Part shown: positions 28,369 to 36,833 of the stretch, in pieces | Layout of the letters: the number at the start of each line of letters is the position of its first letter | Numbering within the stretch: the first letter of the stretch is position 1 | Assembly (NCBI GenBank): GCA_016200895.1 | Contig: JACQDX010000090.1 | Coordinates: forward strand, 62,001-126,000 | DNA from: Burkholderiales bacterium | GTDB lineage: Bacteria; Pseudomonadota; Gammaproteobacteria; Burkholderiales; Burkholderiaceae_D | DNA length: 64,000 bases | Direction of reading: 5' to 3' | Notes under the pieces: generated by a model | What the model was told of the DNA's origin: nothing | Databases searched by the model: none | The model's input: only the letters and a program-made list of their open reading frames with translations | Translations under genes and position numbers: made by a program

Positions 28369-29033
28369 AAACTGCAGCAAAACCTTGTATCCTGGTACTG
28401 GGTGGCAGCTTTGACCCTGTTCATCTGGGGCATATTGCCCTTGCCCATAGCCTGGCGATGGTATTGCAACCGGATGAATTGCGCATCATTCCCGTAGGCC
28501 AGCAATGGCAAAAGAATGAGTTGCAAGCCACAGCAACACAAAGACTGGCCATGCTGAAGCTGGCTTTTGAAGATTGGCAACTCTGCCCTGTCAGGATAGA
28601 TGAGCAAGAAATCATCCGCGCAGAACAGGGTAAAAGTAATTACACCATCGATACCTTGCACCAGCTACGCAGAGAAGTTGGCGATGAGGCATCTCTGGTA
28701 TTTGCCATGGGTGCAGATCAGTTGCAAAATTTGCACACCTGGCGCAATTGGCAGGCCTTGCTTGAGGTAGCGCATTTATGTGCTGCCTCGCGACCGGGTT
28801 TCAGCCTTGATATCAGCAGCCCCGACATTGCTGACATCTGGAAGAAAAATGCCATCAGCGCGCTGGAAATGCGCACACGGCCAGCCGGTGGCACTTATCT
28901 GGAGAGAAATCTGGCGCAGGATGTATCTGCGACCCAACTACGTACTGAATTAAAACAGCATAACCCGACAACAAGATTGCTAGTCCCGCACAAGGTGCTA
29001 GACTACCTACAACAACAAACTATCTACCAATAA
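28359..29033 (+). CDS. nadD: Nicotinate-nucleotide adenylyltransferase
   Basis: 224 residues. It adenylates nicotinate mononucleotide in NAD synthesis. Seen in the sequence: [16 protein letters not shown] near the N-terminus, which is the nucleotidyltransferase HxGH motif, and the C-terminal region [13 protein letters not shown] containing the ISxTxxR-type motif as VSATQLR. The start overlaps hemF by 10 bases; a good alternative start inside the frame is not evident. Three bases separate it from rsfS, as in many proteobacteria where nadD, rsfS and rlmH are neighbours. Confidence 0.93.
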   Translation: MGIETAAKPCILVLGGSFDPVHLGHIALAHSLAMVLQPDELRIIPVGQQWQKNELQATATQRLAMLKLAFEDWQLCPVRIDEQEIIRAEQGKSNYTIDTLHQLRREVGDEASLVFAMGADQLQNLHTWRNWQALLEVAHLCAASRPGFSLDISSPDIADIWKKNAISALEMRTRPAGGTYLERNLAQDVSATQLRTELKQHNPTTRLLVPHKVLDYLQQQTIYQ

Positions 29034-29036
29034 AAT

Positions 29037-29786
29037 ATGGATATTAAAAAACTGCAAACTTTGGTCATTGACGCTCTGGAAGACGTCAAGGCACAAGACA
29101 TACAATTATTTGAAACAAGTCACCTGACCAGCCTGTTTGACCGCGTTTGTATCGCCTCTGGTACATCCAACCGCCAAACCAAGGCTTTAGCCGCGTCAGT
29201 ACGCGATAAAGTCAAGGAAAACGGCGGCACTATCATCAGCATGGAAGGTGAAGCGACTGGCGAATGGGTACTGGTCGATCTGGGTGATATCGTCGTCCAC
29301 ATCATGCAACCAGCCATCCGCGCCTACTATCGCCTGGAAGAGCTGTGGGGCGACAAGCCTGTCAAATTCGGCGCGGCAAAGCGTACTTCTGCTAAAAAGG
29401 TCGAGGCTGAAGAGGAAGACGACAAGCCTAAGCGCGTCCGCAAAGTGGCTGGCAAAGCTGCTCCGATGGAAGTCACGCATGACATGATGGCTATCCAAAC
29501 CACGCTGGAAGATGAAAAGAAACCAGCGCGCAAACCACGTGTCACCCAAACTACTGGCGATGCCGATGGCAAGCCTGCACGCAAACCAGTTGCCCGTAAA
29601 ACCGCTGATGGCAGCGCTGCCAAACCGGCAAAACCAGCCAAGATACCAACTGGTGGCCGCGTTAAAGTAGCAGCGACTAAAACTGCCACTGCCTCTGCCA
29701 AGCAAGCCGCAGAAAAGCGTACCGCCAACGCCGCAGCAGCGCCAACAAAACGCGCTCCGGCACGTAAGAAAGCAACAGAGGAATAA
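29037..29786 (+). CDS. rsfS: Ribosomal silencing factor RsfS with a long basic C-terminal extension
   Basis: 249 residues, about twice the E. coli protein. Residues 1-110 form the RsfS fold (VIDALEDVKAQDIQLFETS, SGTSNRQTKALAASV, GEWVLVDLGDIVVHIMQP, FYRLEELW-like AYYRLEELWGDKP), which binds uL14 and blocks 50S-30S joining during starvation. From about 116 the chain becomes low-complexity and rich in Ala, Lys, Pro and Arg (KKPARKPRV, KPARKPVARK, RAPARKKATEE), probably disordered and able to bind nucleic acid. Such tails are known in related betaproteobacteria from memory. It is 3 bases after nadD. Confidence 0.92.
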   Translation: MDIKKLQTLVIDALEDVKAQDIQLFETSHLTSLFDRVCIASGTSNRQTKALAASVRDKVKENGGTIISMEGEATGEWVLVDLGDIVVHIMQPAIRAYYRLEELWGDKPVKFGAAKRTSAKKVEAEEEDDKPKRVRKVAGKAAPMEVTHDMMAIQTTLEDEKKPARKPRVTQTTGDADGKPARKPVARKTADGSAAKPAKPAKIPTGGRVKVAATKTATASAKQAAEKRTANAAAAPTKRAPARKKATEE

Positions 29787-29807
29787 CCTCTGTTACAAGT
29801 CCTATCT

Positions 29808-29834
29808 CAAATGGCTGCCTGGTGCAGCCATTTG
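29808..29834 (+). terminator. Terminator-like hairpin between rsfS and rlmH
   Basis: The perfect 11-bp stem CAAATGGCTGC (29808-29818) / GCAGCCATTTG (29824-29834) has a 5-base loop followed by a short TTTAAG. A second hairpin, AACAGAGG/CCTCTGTT, spans the rsfS stop codon (29774-29794). The T run is weak, so it may only attenuate transcription into rlmH. Confidence 0.6.
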
Positions 29835-29884
29835 TTTAAGCTGACCAGGTTTCTATCTACTATTCGCAGCAAACAGACACAAAC

Positions 29885-30355
29885 ATGCAATTGATCATCG
29901 CCGCCGTCGGCCACAAAATGCCCTCCTGGATAGAAACCGCCTTTCAGGAGTATGCCAAACGCATGCCGCCGGAATGCCGCGTCATCCTCAAAGAAATCAA
30001 ACCGGTAGAACGCTCGGGCAGCAAAACTGCTGAAACCGTCATGGCACTGGAGCGTACCAGGATAGAGGCCGTGATACCCAAGAATGCCCGCATCGTCGCC
30101 CTGGATGAACGCGGCAAAGACTGGACCAGCGTCGCCTTGTCACAAAACCTCACGCAGTGGCAGCAGGATGGCCGCGATGTCGTCTTCATCATCGGTGGTG
30201 CCGATGGTCTGGACGCAGAATTCAAGGCCAGGGCCGATACCCTGATACGCATCTCCAGCCTGACCCTGCCGCATGGCATGGTCAGAGTACTGCTGGCTGA
30301 ACAGCTATACCGCGCCTGGTCAATTACCCAGAACCACCCTTATCACCGGGTATAA
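29885..30355 (+). CDS. rlmH: 23S rRNA pseudouridine-1915 N3-methyltransferase
   Basis: 156 residues, the standard length for this SPOUT methyltransferase. It methylates pseudouridine 1915 in helix 69 of 23S rRNA. Seen in the sequence: the start [43 protein letters not shown] for SAM binding in the trefoil knot, and the C-terminal [18 protein letters not shown]. Its place after nadD-rsfS is the usual order. Confidence 0.96.
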   Translation: MQLIIAAVGHKMPSWIETAFQEYAKRMPPECRVILKEIKPVERSGSKTAETVMALERTRIEAVIPKNARIVALDERGKDWTSVALSQNLTQWQQDGRDVVFIIGGADGLDAEFKARADTLIRISSLTLPHGMVRVLLAEQLYRAWSITQNHPYHRV

Positions 30356-30375
30356 GTCATACCAAGGAGACCGCC

Positions 30376-30993
30376 ATGCTAAAAGAAAATAAAATCTACC
30401 TGGCATCAAAAAGCCCGAGACGCCGCGAATTGCTGCACCAGGCAGGAATAGAGTTTGACCTCCTGTTGCTACGCGATGCCGCCCCGCGCGGGCCGGATGT
30501 GACTGAGATAGTCCTACCCGGCGAAGCGCCAGAAGCCTATGTCAGCCGCGTCACCCAGGAAAAAGCAGACAAGGCATGGGAAATCATGCACCTGCGCAAA
30601 ATGCTGCCACGCCCTGTACTCGCAGCCGATACCACCGTGGTGCTCGGCAAGCAAATACTGGGTAAGCCTGCCGACAAGCAAGAAGCCATACAAATGCTGA
30701 GCATGCTGGCAGGGCAAACGCATCAAGTGCTGACCAGCATTGCCGTACATTCTGCACTCGGCAGTGCCGCTGTCACGCAATGTTCAGAAGTCAGTTTTGC
30801 GAAGCTCGATGAACAGCAGATACTGGCCTACTGCAATAGCAATGAACCCTATGACAAAGCCGGTGGCTATGGCATACAGGGCACAGCCGCCCGTTTTATT
30901 TCACACATCAAAGGGAGTTATTCTGGCATCATGGGATTACCCTTATTTGAAACCTGCCAGTTGCTGCGTCAGGCAGGTATCTTTATTCCCTAA
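30376..30993 (+). CDS. maf: Maf-type nucleoside triphosphate pyrophosphatase
   Basis: 205 residues. The start KIYLASKSPRRRELLHQAGI contains the conserved SxRR motif. VLAADTTVVLGKQILGKP carries the catalytic acidic residue, and EPYDKAGGYGIQGTAARFI carries the conserved lysine and glycine loop. Maf proteins hydrolyse dTTP, UTP or modified pyrimidine triphosphates. The substrate subfamily (YhdE versus YceF) is not certain from sequence alone. A CAAGGAGACCGCC ribosome binding site precedes ATG 30376. rng follows after 21 bases. Confidence 0.93.
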   Translation: MLKENKIYLASKSPRRRELLHQAGIEFDLLLLRDAAPRGPDVTEIVLPGEAPEAYVSRVTQEKADKAWEIMHLRKMLPRPVLAADTTVVLGKQILGKPADKQEAIQMLSMLAGQTHQVLTSIAVHSALGSAAVTQCSEVSFAKLDEQQILAYCNSNEPYDKAGGYGIQGTAARFISHIKGSYSGIMGLPLFETCQLLRQAGIFIP

Positions 30994-31014
30994 ATTGAAG
31001 TATTAGAGAAGCTT

Positions 31015-32487
31015 ATGAGCGAAAATCTCCTCATCAATATCACACCTCAAGAAACACGCGTCGCCCTGATGTTCCAGGGTGCGGTACAAGAACTTCACAT
31101 AGAACGTACATTGTCTCGCGGCCTGGTAGGTAATATCTACCTCGGCAAAGTCGTGCGCGTCTTACCTGGCATGCAGTCTGCCTTTATCGACATAGGCTTG
31201 GAGCGCGCCGCCTTTTTGCATGTGGCTGACATCTGGGATGCCCGTTCGCAAGATGCCAATGGCAATACCAATGCACCGCTGACACCAATAGAAAAATTGC
31301 TGTTCGATGGCCAGTCAGTGACTGTCCAAGTCGTCAAAGACCCGATAGGCACCAAAGGCGCACGCCTCTCTACACAGATTTCCATCGCAGGCCGCATGCT
31401 GGTCTACCTGCCGCAAGATTCACATATTGGCATCTCGCAAAAGATAGAAAACGAAGCTGAACGAGAAGCCCTGCGTACCAAGGTGCAAAACCTGCAACAG
31501 CCAGAAGAAAAAGGTGGTTTCATCGTCCGCACCATGGCAGAAGACGCTTCCGATGAAGACCTCAAAGCCGACGTCGATTACCTGCGCCGCACCTGGTCCA
31601 CCATACTGCAGTTAGCCAAGACCCAGCCACCGACTACCCTGCTGTACCAAGACCTGAATCTGGCACAACGCGTCTTGCGCGACTTCGTCAATGAAGAAAC
31701 CGACAGCATACAAGTTGACTCGCGTGAAAACTACATCATGCTGCAAGAGTTTGCGACGCACTATATGCCATCTGTACTCGGCAAGTTGCAACACTATATA
31801 GGCGAGCGACCGCTGTTTGACTTGCATGGTGTGGAAGAAGAAATTGAAAGAGCTTTGGGAAGACGCGTTGATCTGAAATCTGGCGGTTATCTCATCGTCG
31901 ACCAGACCGAGGCCATGACCACCATCGACGTCAACACCGGCAGCTTTGTTGCTGGCCGCAACTTCGATGACACCATCTTCAAAACCAACCTCGAAGCCGC
32001 CCACGCCATCGCCCGCCAGCTACGCCTGCGAAACCTCGGTGGCATCATCATTCTCGACATCATCGACATGGAGAATGAAGAACACAAGACCGCCGTCTTG
32101 TCTGAACTCAACAAGGCGCTCTCACGTGACCGCACCAAGCTATCCGTATCCAATTTCTCTGCTCTCGGCCTGGTCGAAGTGACCCGCAAACGCACACGTG
32201 AATCCCTCGCTCACGTACTGTGCGAACCCTGCCCTGCCTGCAGTGGCAAAGGCCAGGTCAAAACCGCCCGCACCATCTGCTACGAAATCCTGCGCGAACT
32301 GCTGCGCGAGGCCAAGCAATTCAACCCCAGAGAATTCCGCATCATGGCTTCCCAAGTCGTGGTCGACATGTTCCTTGAAGAAGAATCGCAACATCTTGCC
32401 ATGCTGGGTGATTTCATCGGCAAACCAATTTCACTGCAAGTGGAGAGTGTGTTTCATCAGGAGCAGTACGATATTATTTTGATGTGA
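31015..32487 (+). CDS. rng: Ribonuclease G
   Basis: 490 residues, typical for RNase G and lacking the long C-terminal scaffold of RNase E. It matures the 5' end of 16S rRNA and degrades some mRNAs. Seen in the sequence: the S1 domain YLGKVVRVLPGMQSAFIDIG with RAAFLHV, the DNase I-like catalytic region with DQTEAMTTIDVNTG and IDMENEEH, and the zinc-link-type cysteines CEPCPACSGKG. It ends the co-directional housekeeping run begun by yebC. Confidence 0.95.
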   Translation: MSENLLINITPQETRVALMFQGAVQELHIERTLSRGLVGNIYLGKVVRVLPGMQSAFIDIGLERAAFLHVADIWDARSQDANGNTNAPLTPIEKLLFDGQSVTVQVVKDPIGTKGARLSTQISIAGRMLVYLPQDSHIGISQKIENEAEREALRTKVQNLQQPEEKGGFIVRTMAEDASDEDLKADVDYLRRTWSTILQLAKTQPPTTLLYQDLNLAQRVLRDFVNEETDSIQVDSRENYIMLQEFATHYMPSVLGKLQHYIGERPLFDLHGVEEEIERALGRRVDLKSGGYLIVDQTEAMTTIDVNTGSFVAGRNFDDTIFKTNLEAAHAIARQLRLRNLGGIIILDIIDMENEEHKTAVLSELNKALSRDRTKLSVSNFSALGLVEVTRKRTRESLAHVLCEPCPACSGKGQVKTARTICYEILRELLREAKQFNPREFRIMASQVVVDMFLEEESQHLAMLGDFIGKPISLQVESVFHQEQYDIILM

Positions 32488-32623
32488 TGCACGACAAAGA
32501 ATCCTCAAAATAAGACCAGTAAATCTCTTCATGCCAGACTGACCCGTGTCTAAGCATGAAGGGATTCATGAGCAATGCGCGAAACTTCGCTTGTTCAAGC
32601 CAAGCAATATATCCATGTGATCC

Positions 32624-33259
32624 ATGAGTACACCAGCCCCTAGTCCAAGACTATTCGTCATTTTTGCCAAGGAAGCACATGTAGCAGCAATCTTTGCACG
32701 TGGACCAACCAACTGGTTTCACATGATTCGCTGGGATACCCGCAATGACACTTTTGAATCCGGTGCATGGATACGTGGCCGCTTGTACCCTGAGCGTTGC
32801 GACCTGTCGCCAGACGGAGAACTGTTACTCTATTTTGCCCATCAGGGACGAAGAAGTCGTACAAGCTATACCTCAGCCTGGACGGGTCTCAGCCGCCTGC
32901 CCTGGCTACATGCGCTAGGACTCTGGCCACAGGGCCATACTTGGGGAGGTGGAAGTTATTTTATAACGAACCGCATAATCTCTCTCGCTACCGGGTTTGG
33001 TTCTCAATCTCATCCTGAACATATTCCGGATGGACTGGACGTTTTCTACGGCAGTGGCGAACGCAAATCATCCAGTAATGAAGTGGCAGATGCAGAATGG
33101 TCAGGCCGCGACCAAAGCAATCGCCTGATTTTTACAGCGAATGGAAAATTGCACTGGCAGCGAGATGATCAGACTGTGCAGGTGTTAGCCGACTTCAACA
33201 GCGATAAACCCATCCCGTGCGAAGCGCCAGCTTGGGCTAAACAATCATTGACAGACTAA
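32624..33259 (+). CDS. Conserved hypothetical protein
   Basis: 211 residues, soluble, with repeated aromatic and glycine motifs: FHMIRWDTRNDTFESGAWIRGRLY, CDLSPDGELLLYFAHQG, SYTSAWTGLSRLPWL and LWPQGHTWGGGSYF. The SPDGELLLY block resembles a WD/TolB-like beta blade, so a small beta-propeller or beta-sandwich is possible. I recall similar hypothetical proteins in other proteobacteria but no function. The gene is followed by a long gene-free stretch and appears monocistronic. Confidence 0.75.
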   Translation: MSTPAPSPRLFVIFAKEAHVAAIFARGPTNWFHMIRWDTRNDTFESGAWIRGRLYPERCDLSPDGELLLYFAHQGRRSRTSYTSAWTGLSRLPWLHALGLWPQGHTWGGGSYFITNRIISLATGFGSQSHPEHIPDGLDVFYGSGERKSSSNEVADAEWSGRDQSNRLIFTANGKLHWQRDDQTVQVLADFNSDKPIPCEAPAWAKQSLTD

Positions 33260-33788
33260 ACTTCAATAAGCAATAGACGGCGGGTCTATAAAAACAAAAG
33301 AATCAAGTTTAGCCTGTGCAACTTATGAACTTTTTGCACTTCATATGCTTAAATCGCCGCGCTCCATGGGGTTCTCGCGAAAACCTGAGAGGGCATCCGA
33401 AATCAAGATATTTGGACGTCCATCACTTTTCAATCAGGCTTTCAAAGAAATACTCAAACAACTATCAAGCTGGCGACAAATTTTTTTTGCAATCGTAGCT
33501 TTCATTCAGGATGCATGAATTTGCTGAAGATGCTGAGTATTGTCTTTAGTTGTTCTGTGATCAAATATTTAAGCAATGGCATATTCGGCCGATTTTTATA
33601 TGGTTCTAAGTTGCTCTATTTACATATATAATCAATAATCATGCCACTCTGCTCATGCAAACACCAGGCCATATCAAGTGACTCACCCTTTGCAATTTAC
33701 TCAATCATGCAAAGGATATTGATGTTTTCACTTAACTATAATTTCGAAAAAATAAATAATATCAATTTACTGACCAGGAAATAATTTT
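33260..33788. other. AT-rich gene-free stretch
   Basis: 529 bases, clearly more AT-rich than the housekeeping run to the left. Only one 60-codon frame is present (33316-33498), and it has no ribosome binding site or recognisable composition. No repeat, tRNA or strong hairpin was found. It begins an AT-rich accessory stretch running to about 35.2 kb. Confidence 0.5.
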
Positions 33789-34535
33789 ATGCAAAATTTT
33801 ACGACAAGCCAGTTTTATGGTCTCAAGGATCATAGCTTATTTATGAAACACATCCAGGAGGCGGTGGATCAAATTGAGCACAAAGTCGGTATATTTGCCG
33901 GTGATCAAATATTTACATTCAACCGCAACCTCAGCTTTCTTGAAGACGAAAAGTTCATGGCGGCATTCTATGCACATACAAGTGATCTGGCGGAGCAATC
34001 ACTGATATGGCGTTACGCAACCGTGTGCTGGGCTGCAAAGAATGGCGCAAGACTGGACGGAGATTTTGTCGAAATTGCCTGCTATAAGGGAACAACGGCA
34101 AGGATCATTTGTGACTACATGGATATGAAGAATTCCGACAGGAAATATTTTTTATATGACTTGTTTGAGCATGACGATAAAATGCCGCATCACGCCATGC
34201 CTGATCATAGTAAGAGTTTATATCAGCAAGTACAGGAAAAATTTTCCGACTTTCCCAATGTCTGTATCACTCAGGGAAATATTCCAGACAGTCTGACAAT
34301 TGCCGCGCCAGAGAAAATTGCGTTCATGCACCTGGATATTAACAATGCACAAGCAGAAATAGGTGCCCTTGATGTGCTGTTCGAGAGAATGGTTCCTGGT
34401 GCCGTACTGATTTTGGACGACTATGGCTGGGCATATTATAGAGAACAGAAACTGGCCGAAGACCCATGGTTCGAAAAGCGGGGCTATCAGGTTCTCGAGC
34501 TCCCCACAGGCCAGGGCATGGTCATCAAACAATAA
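33789..34535 (+). CDS. TylF/MycF-like class I SAM-dependent methyltransferase
   Basis: 248 residues. DFVEIACYKGTTARIICDY is the SAM-binding loop region, in place of the usual VExGVxxG. YFLYDLFE follows with the acidic strand end, then AFMHLDINNAQAEIGALDVLFERMVPGAVLILDDYGW, which closely fits TylF/MycF-type O-methyltransferases with the metal-binding Asp-Asp. The substrate is unknown; relatives act on sugar hydroxyls in antibiotics or polysaccharides. No biosynthetic partners are nearby. It lies in an AT-rich stretch, suggesting later acquisition. AT-rich upstream DNA leaves the ribosome binding site as GGAAATAATTTT. Confidence 0.8.
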   Translation: MQNFTTSQFYGLKDHSLFMKHIQEAVDQIEHKVGIFAGDQIFTFNRNLSFLEDEKFMAAFYAHTSDLAEQSLIWRYATVCWAAKNGARLDGDFVEIACYKGTTARIICDYMDMKNSDRKYFLYDLFEHDDKMPHHAMPDHSKSLYQQVQEKFSDFPNVCITQGNIPDSLTIAAPEKIAFMHLDINNAQAEIGALDVLFERMVPGAVLILDDYGWAYYREQKLAEDPWFEKRGYQVLELPTGQGMVIKQ

Positions 34536-34597
34536 TTGTTATTTGCAAAATGCTGCTCACACAGCCTTTTTTATGTAGATTTCCTTGAAAGTGTCTG

Positions 34598-34903
34598 ATG
34601 ATTAACTGGTTTAATGCAAAAGCTGCGATAGATTTTGGAACAGAATTAGCGGAATTTATCGCCAAAGGCATGCCGCAAGAAATAGTAGTGAGTAACGATC
34701 GATTTTTATTGCAAAAACAAGAAGCATTGCAGTTAATTACAATGAAAATTTATCAATTTAATCTTAAGCAAGACATGAATATCTATAAAAAAGCACAATT
34801 TGCCAGAAGCTTTAAATTGCGCTTGACTGAAAGTGGCTTTCAAAAGGAAGCTACTCTTATCATGCTCACCATGGTGATTAAGGGACTCAATTCAAAAAGA
34901 TAG
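34598..34903 (+). CDS. Small conserved hypothetical protein
   Basis: 101 residues starting MINWFNAKAAIDFGTELAEFIAKGMP, mostly helical by composition, with many Lys and Gln (RFLLQKQEALQLITMKIYQF, NIYKKAQFARSFKLRLTESGF). It has no signal or membrane segment. I have a recollection of proteins starting MINWFNAKEA in other betaproteobacteria, but no function is known to me. The ribosome binding site is weak (TTGAAAG). It lies 62 bases after the methyltransferase gene in the same AT-rich stretch. Confidence 0.6.
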   Translation: MINWFNAKAAIDFGTELAEFIAKGMPQEIVVSNDRFLLQKQEALQLITMKIYQFNLKQDMNIYKKAQFARSFKLRLTESGFQKEATLIMLTMVIKGLNSKR

Positions 34904-35198
34904 TTTTATCTATAGAAAAAGTAATCGAATAATCTTATGCAATTTTGAGTGTTGGGCCAGCATATTGAGTTACGTCAGCGATCCAGTCGCTAGCGGTCAC
35001 TAAATCGGTAGCGCCAAGCATTTAAGGAATATCTGATTAAGTTCAAATTTCCAGAACGTCAAACCAGTGTGTCGATAATCATACGATATGTGCGCAAGAA
35101 TATGACTATCAGAGTGAAATGTGCTGCCAATAACTGACATTCTTGTTTCAAGCGGCCTGTGATTGTTTATTAAAATTTTCATCGCACAAGGAGCTATC

Positions 35199-35522
35199 AT
35201 GTATCCATGGTTATGGGTTTGGTCACCACAGGTTCACTTTCCCTGGAGTGGCAGCGTTGCGCAAAGCATAGAGCCAAATACGACCTGGTTCTACAATATG
35301 ATCCCACCTGTTTCTGGGGATGCGGGAATAGAGGCGCAGGTATTTCAACTGGCTTCGTATGGTACTCAGCTGGGTCAGATCACTGATGTGTTATTGGACA
35401 TCGTGAAAGACACAGAAAACCTGTCTCCCAAAGCGCTTGAATCGCTAAAGGAATTACAAACCTTGAAAACCAAAATTGAAGTGATCAAGAAGAGATCGGC
35501 GCAACCAGCAAAACTAGAGTGA
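35199..35522 (+). CDS. Small hypothetical protein near the PHA/acetate-kinase cluster
   Basis: 107 residues from ATG 35199, chosen because AAGGAG (35188-35193) sits at the right distance; the frame extends upstream without support. The N-terminus is rich in Trp, Pro and Phe (MYPWLWVWSPQVHFPWSG), followed by a helical part (QVFQLASYGTQLGQITDVLLDIVKD, ALESLKELQTLKTKIEVIKK) that could form a coiled coil. The shape recalls small granule-associated or phasin-like proteins, and the neighbourhood contains a PHA-synthase-like gene, but this link is only inference. It is convergent with ackA. Confidence 0.6.
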   Translation: MYPWLWVWSPQVHFPWSGSVAQSIEPNTTWFYNMIPPVSGDAGIEAQVFQLASYGTQLGQITDVLLDIVKDTENLSPKALESLKELQTLKTKIEVIKKRSAQPAKLE

Positions 35523-35606
35523 GTTAAGATTTTTGATATCAGGGCAAACTTTGTTTCGGTTTCAAGGCTGCTACTTAATCACTTGGTGTCACTAGGAAAA
35601 TTCACC

Positions 35607-36833
35607 TCACTGCTTGAGCTGGAGTAGCTGCTGCGCATCCATGGCAGCGATACGTCCTTCATCTGTAGGCACAACCCAGACTTCTGTGCTGCTGTTCGGG
35701 GTATGGATTGCCATGATGTGCTCCCCACGTGCCACCTTATTTTTTTCTGCATCGACTTGCACGCCAAGATAGGCCAGCCCTTCTGCCACTTGCTGCCTTA
35801 ATGCGGCATCGTGTTCGCCTATACCACCGGTGAATACCAGCACATCCAGGCCATTTAAACAGGCGCTTAATGCACCGCATTCGCGGATGACGCGGTAGGT
35901 GAACAGGTCTATCGCGAAGCTGGCTTGCGGGTCGTTGCTGGCGCGCAGGGTGCGCATGTCGGCGGAGATGCCTGAGACGCCGAGCAAGCCGGATTCTTTG
36001 TAGAGGGTAGTTTCTATGCGCTTTGCATCCCAGCCCTGCTGCATCAGGTGTAGCAAGACACCGGGGTCGAGTGCGCCGCAGCGGGTGCCCATCATAAGAC
36101 CGTCGAGTGCAGAGAAACCCATGGAAGTGGCGATGCTTTTGCTGTTTTTCATGGCGCAGGCGCTGGCACCATTACCGAGGTGCAGCATGATGACGCGCCC
36201 GGCTGCGGGATCAAATGCGCGTGCCGATTGCTGGGCCAGGTGACTGGCGACATAGCGGTAAGACAGGCCATGAAAACCGTAACGGCGTACGCCAGTGGCA
36301 CGCAGAGATTGCGGTAAAGCCAGCGTGGTTTCGCATGCTGGCATATCGGCATGAAAGCCGGTATCAAAACAACCTATCTGCGGAATACCGGGATAGGCAC
36401 GGCGGAAGGCGACGACTCCCTCAAGGTTATGCGGCTGATGCAAGGGTGCCAGCGTATCGAGGGTATGCAAGTAAACAAGGGCTTCATCATCAATAATAAT
36501 GGAAGATGAAAAGCGCTCGCCACCATGGACGATGCGGTGGGCAACGGCGGCTATTTGCATGTCTGCACTATGGCTCATCAACAAGCGATGCAGGGCTACT
36601 AATGCAGCAGCAAACTGGTCTTCATCTGCTGCCTTGATTGCGGCTTCATCCAATGCCAATTGCTGCACGTCAGTACCTGCGCGGAACTGTATGACGGGCT
36701 TGCCCCCGGGTTGCAGGCCCTCAATCACGCCAGTCAGATTGCTGCGTGTGACTCCTGCATCAGTAAATGGATACAGCGCAAACTTGATACTGGACGAACC
36801 TGAATTAACAGAGAGAATGACCGGGTTTTTCAT
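35607..36833 (-). CDS. ackA: Acetate/propionate kinase
   Basis: 408 residues. It phosphorylates acetate or propionate with ATP, or makes ATP from the acyl phosphate. Seen in the sequence: the start VILSVNSGSSSIKFALYPF, AHRIVHGGERFSS, RRYGFHGLSYRYVA, MLHLGNGASACAMKNSKS and VFTGGIGEHD, all ASKHA-fold family motifs. The first 4 bases overlap the upstream phosphotransacetylase-fusion gene (ATGA), so the two are translationally coupled and should act in sequence: acyl-CoA to acyl phosphate to acid plus ATP. Confidence 0.93.
   Translation of the reverse strand: MKNPVILSVNSGSSSIKFALYPFTDAGVTRSNLTGVIEGLQPGGKPVIQFRAGTDVQQLALDEAAIKAADEDQFAAALVALHRLLMSHSADMQIAAVAHRIVHGGERFSSSIIIDDEALVYLHTLDTLAPLHQPHNLEGVVAFRRAYPGIPQIGCFDTGFHADMPACETTLALPQSLRATGVRRYGFHGLSYRYVASHLAQQSARAFDPAAGRVIMLHLGNGASACAMKNSKSIATSMGFSALDGLMMGTRCGALDPGVLLHLMQQGWDAKRIETTLYKESGLLGVSGISADMRTLRASNDPQASFAIDLFTYRVIRECGALSACLNGLDVLVFTGGIGEHDAALRQQVAEGLAYLGVQVDAEKNKVARGEHIMAIHTPNSSTEVWVVPTDEGRIAAMDAQQLLQLKQ

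Noticed and set aside
27430-28380. 316-codon open frame on the minus strand across hemF
   Set aside because: Antisense to hemF; no supporting motif.
33316-33498. 60-codon frame in the AT-rich stretch
   Set aside because: No ribosome binding site, no recognisable composition and AT-rich surroundings that give random frames.
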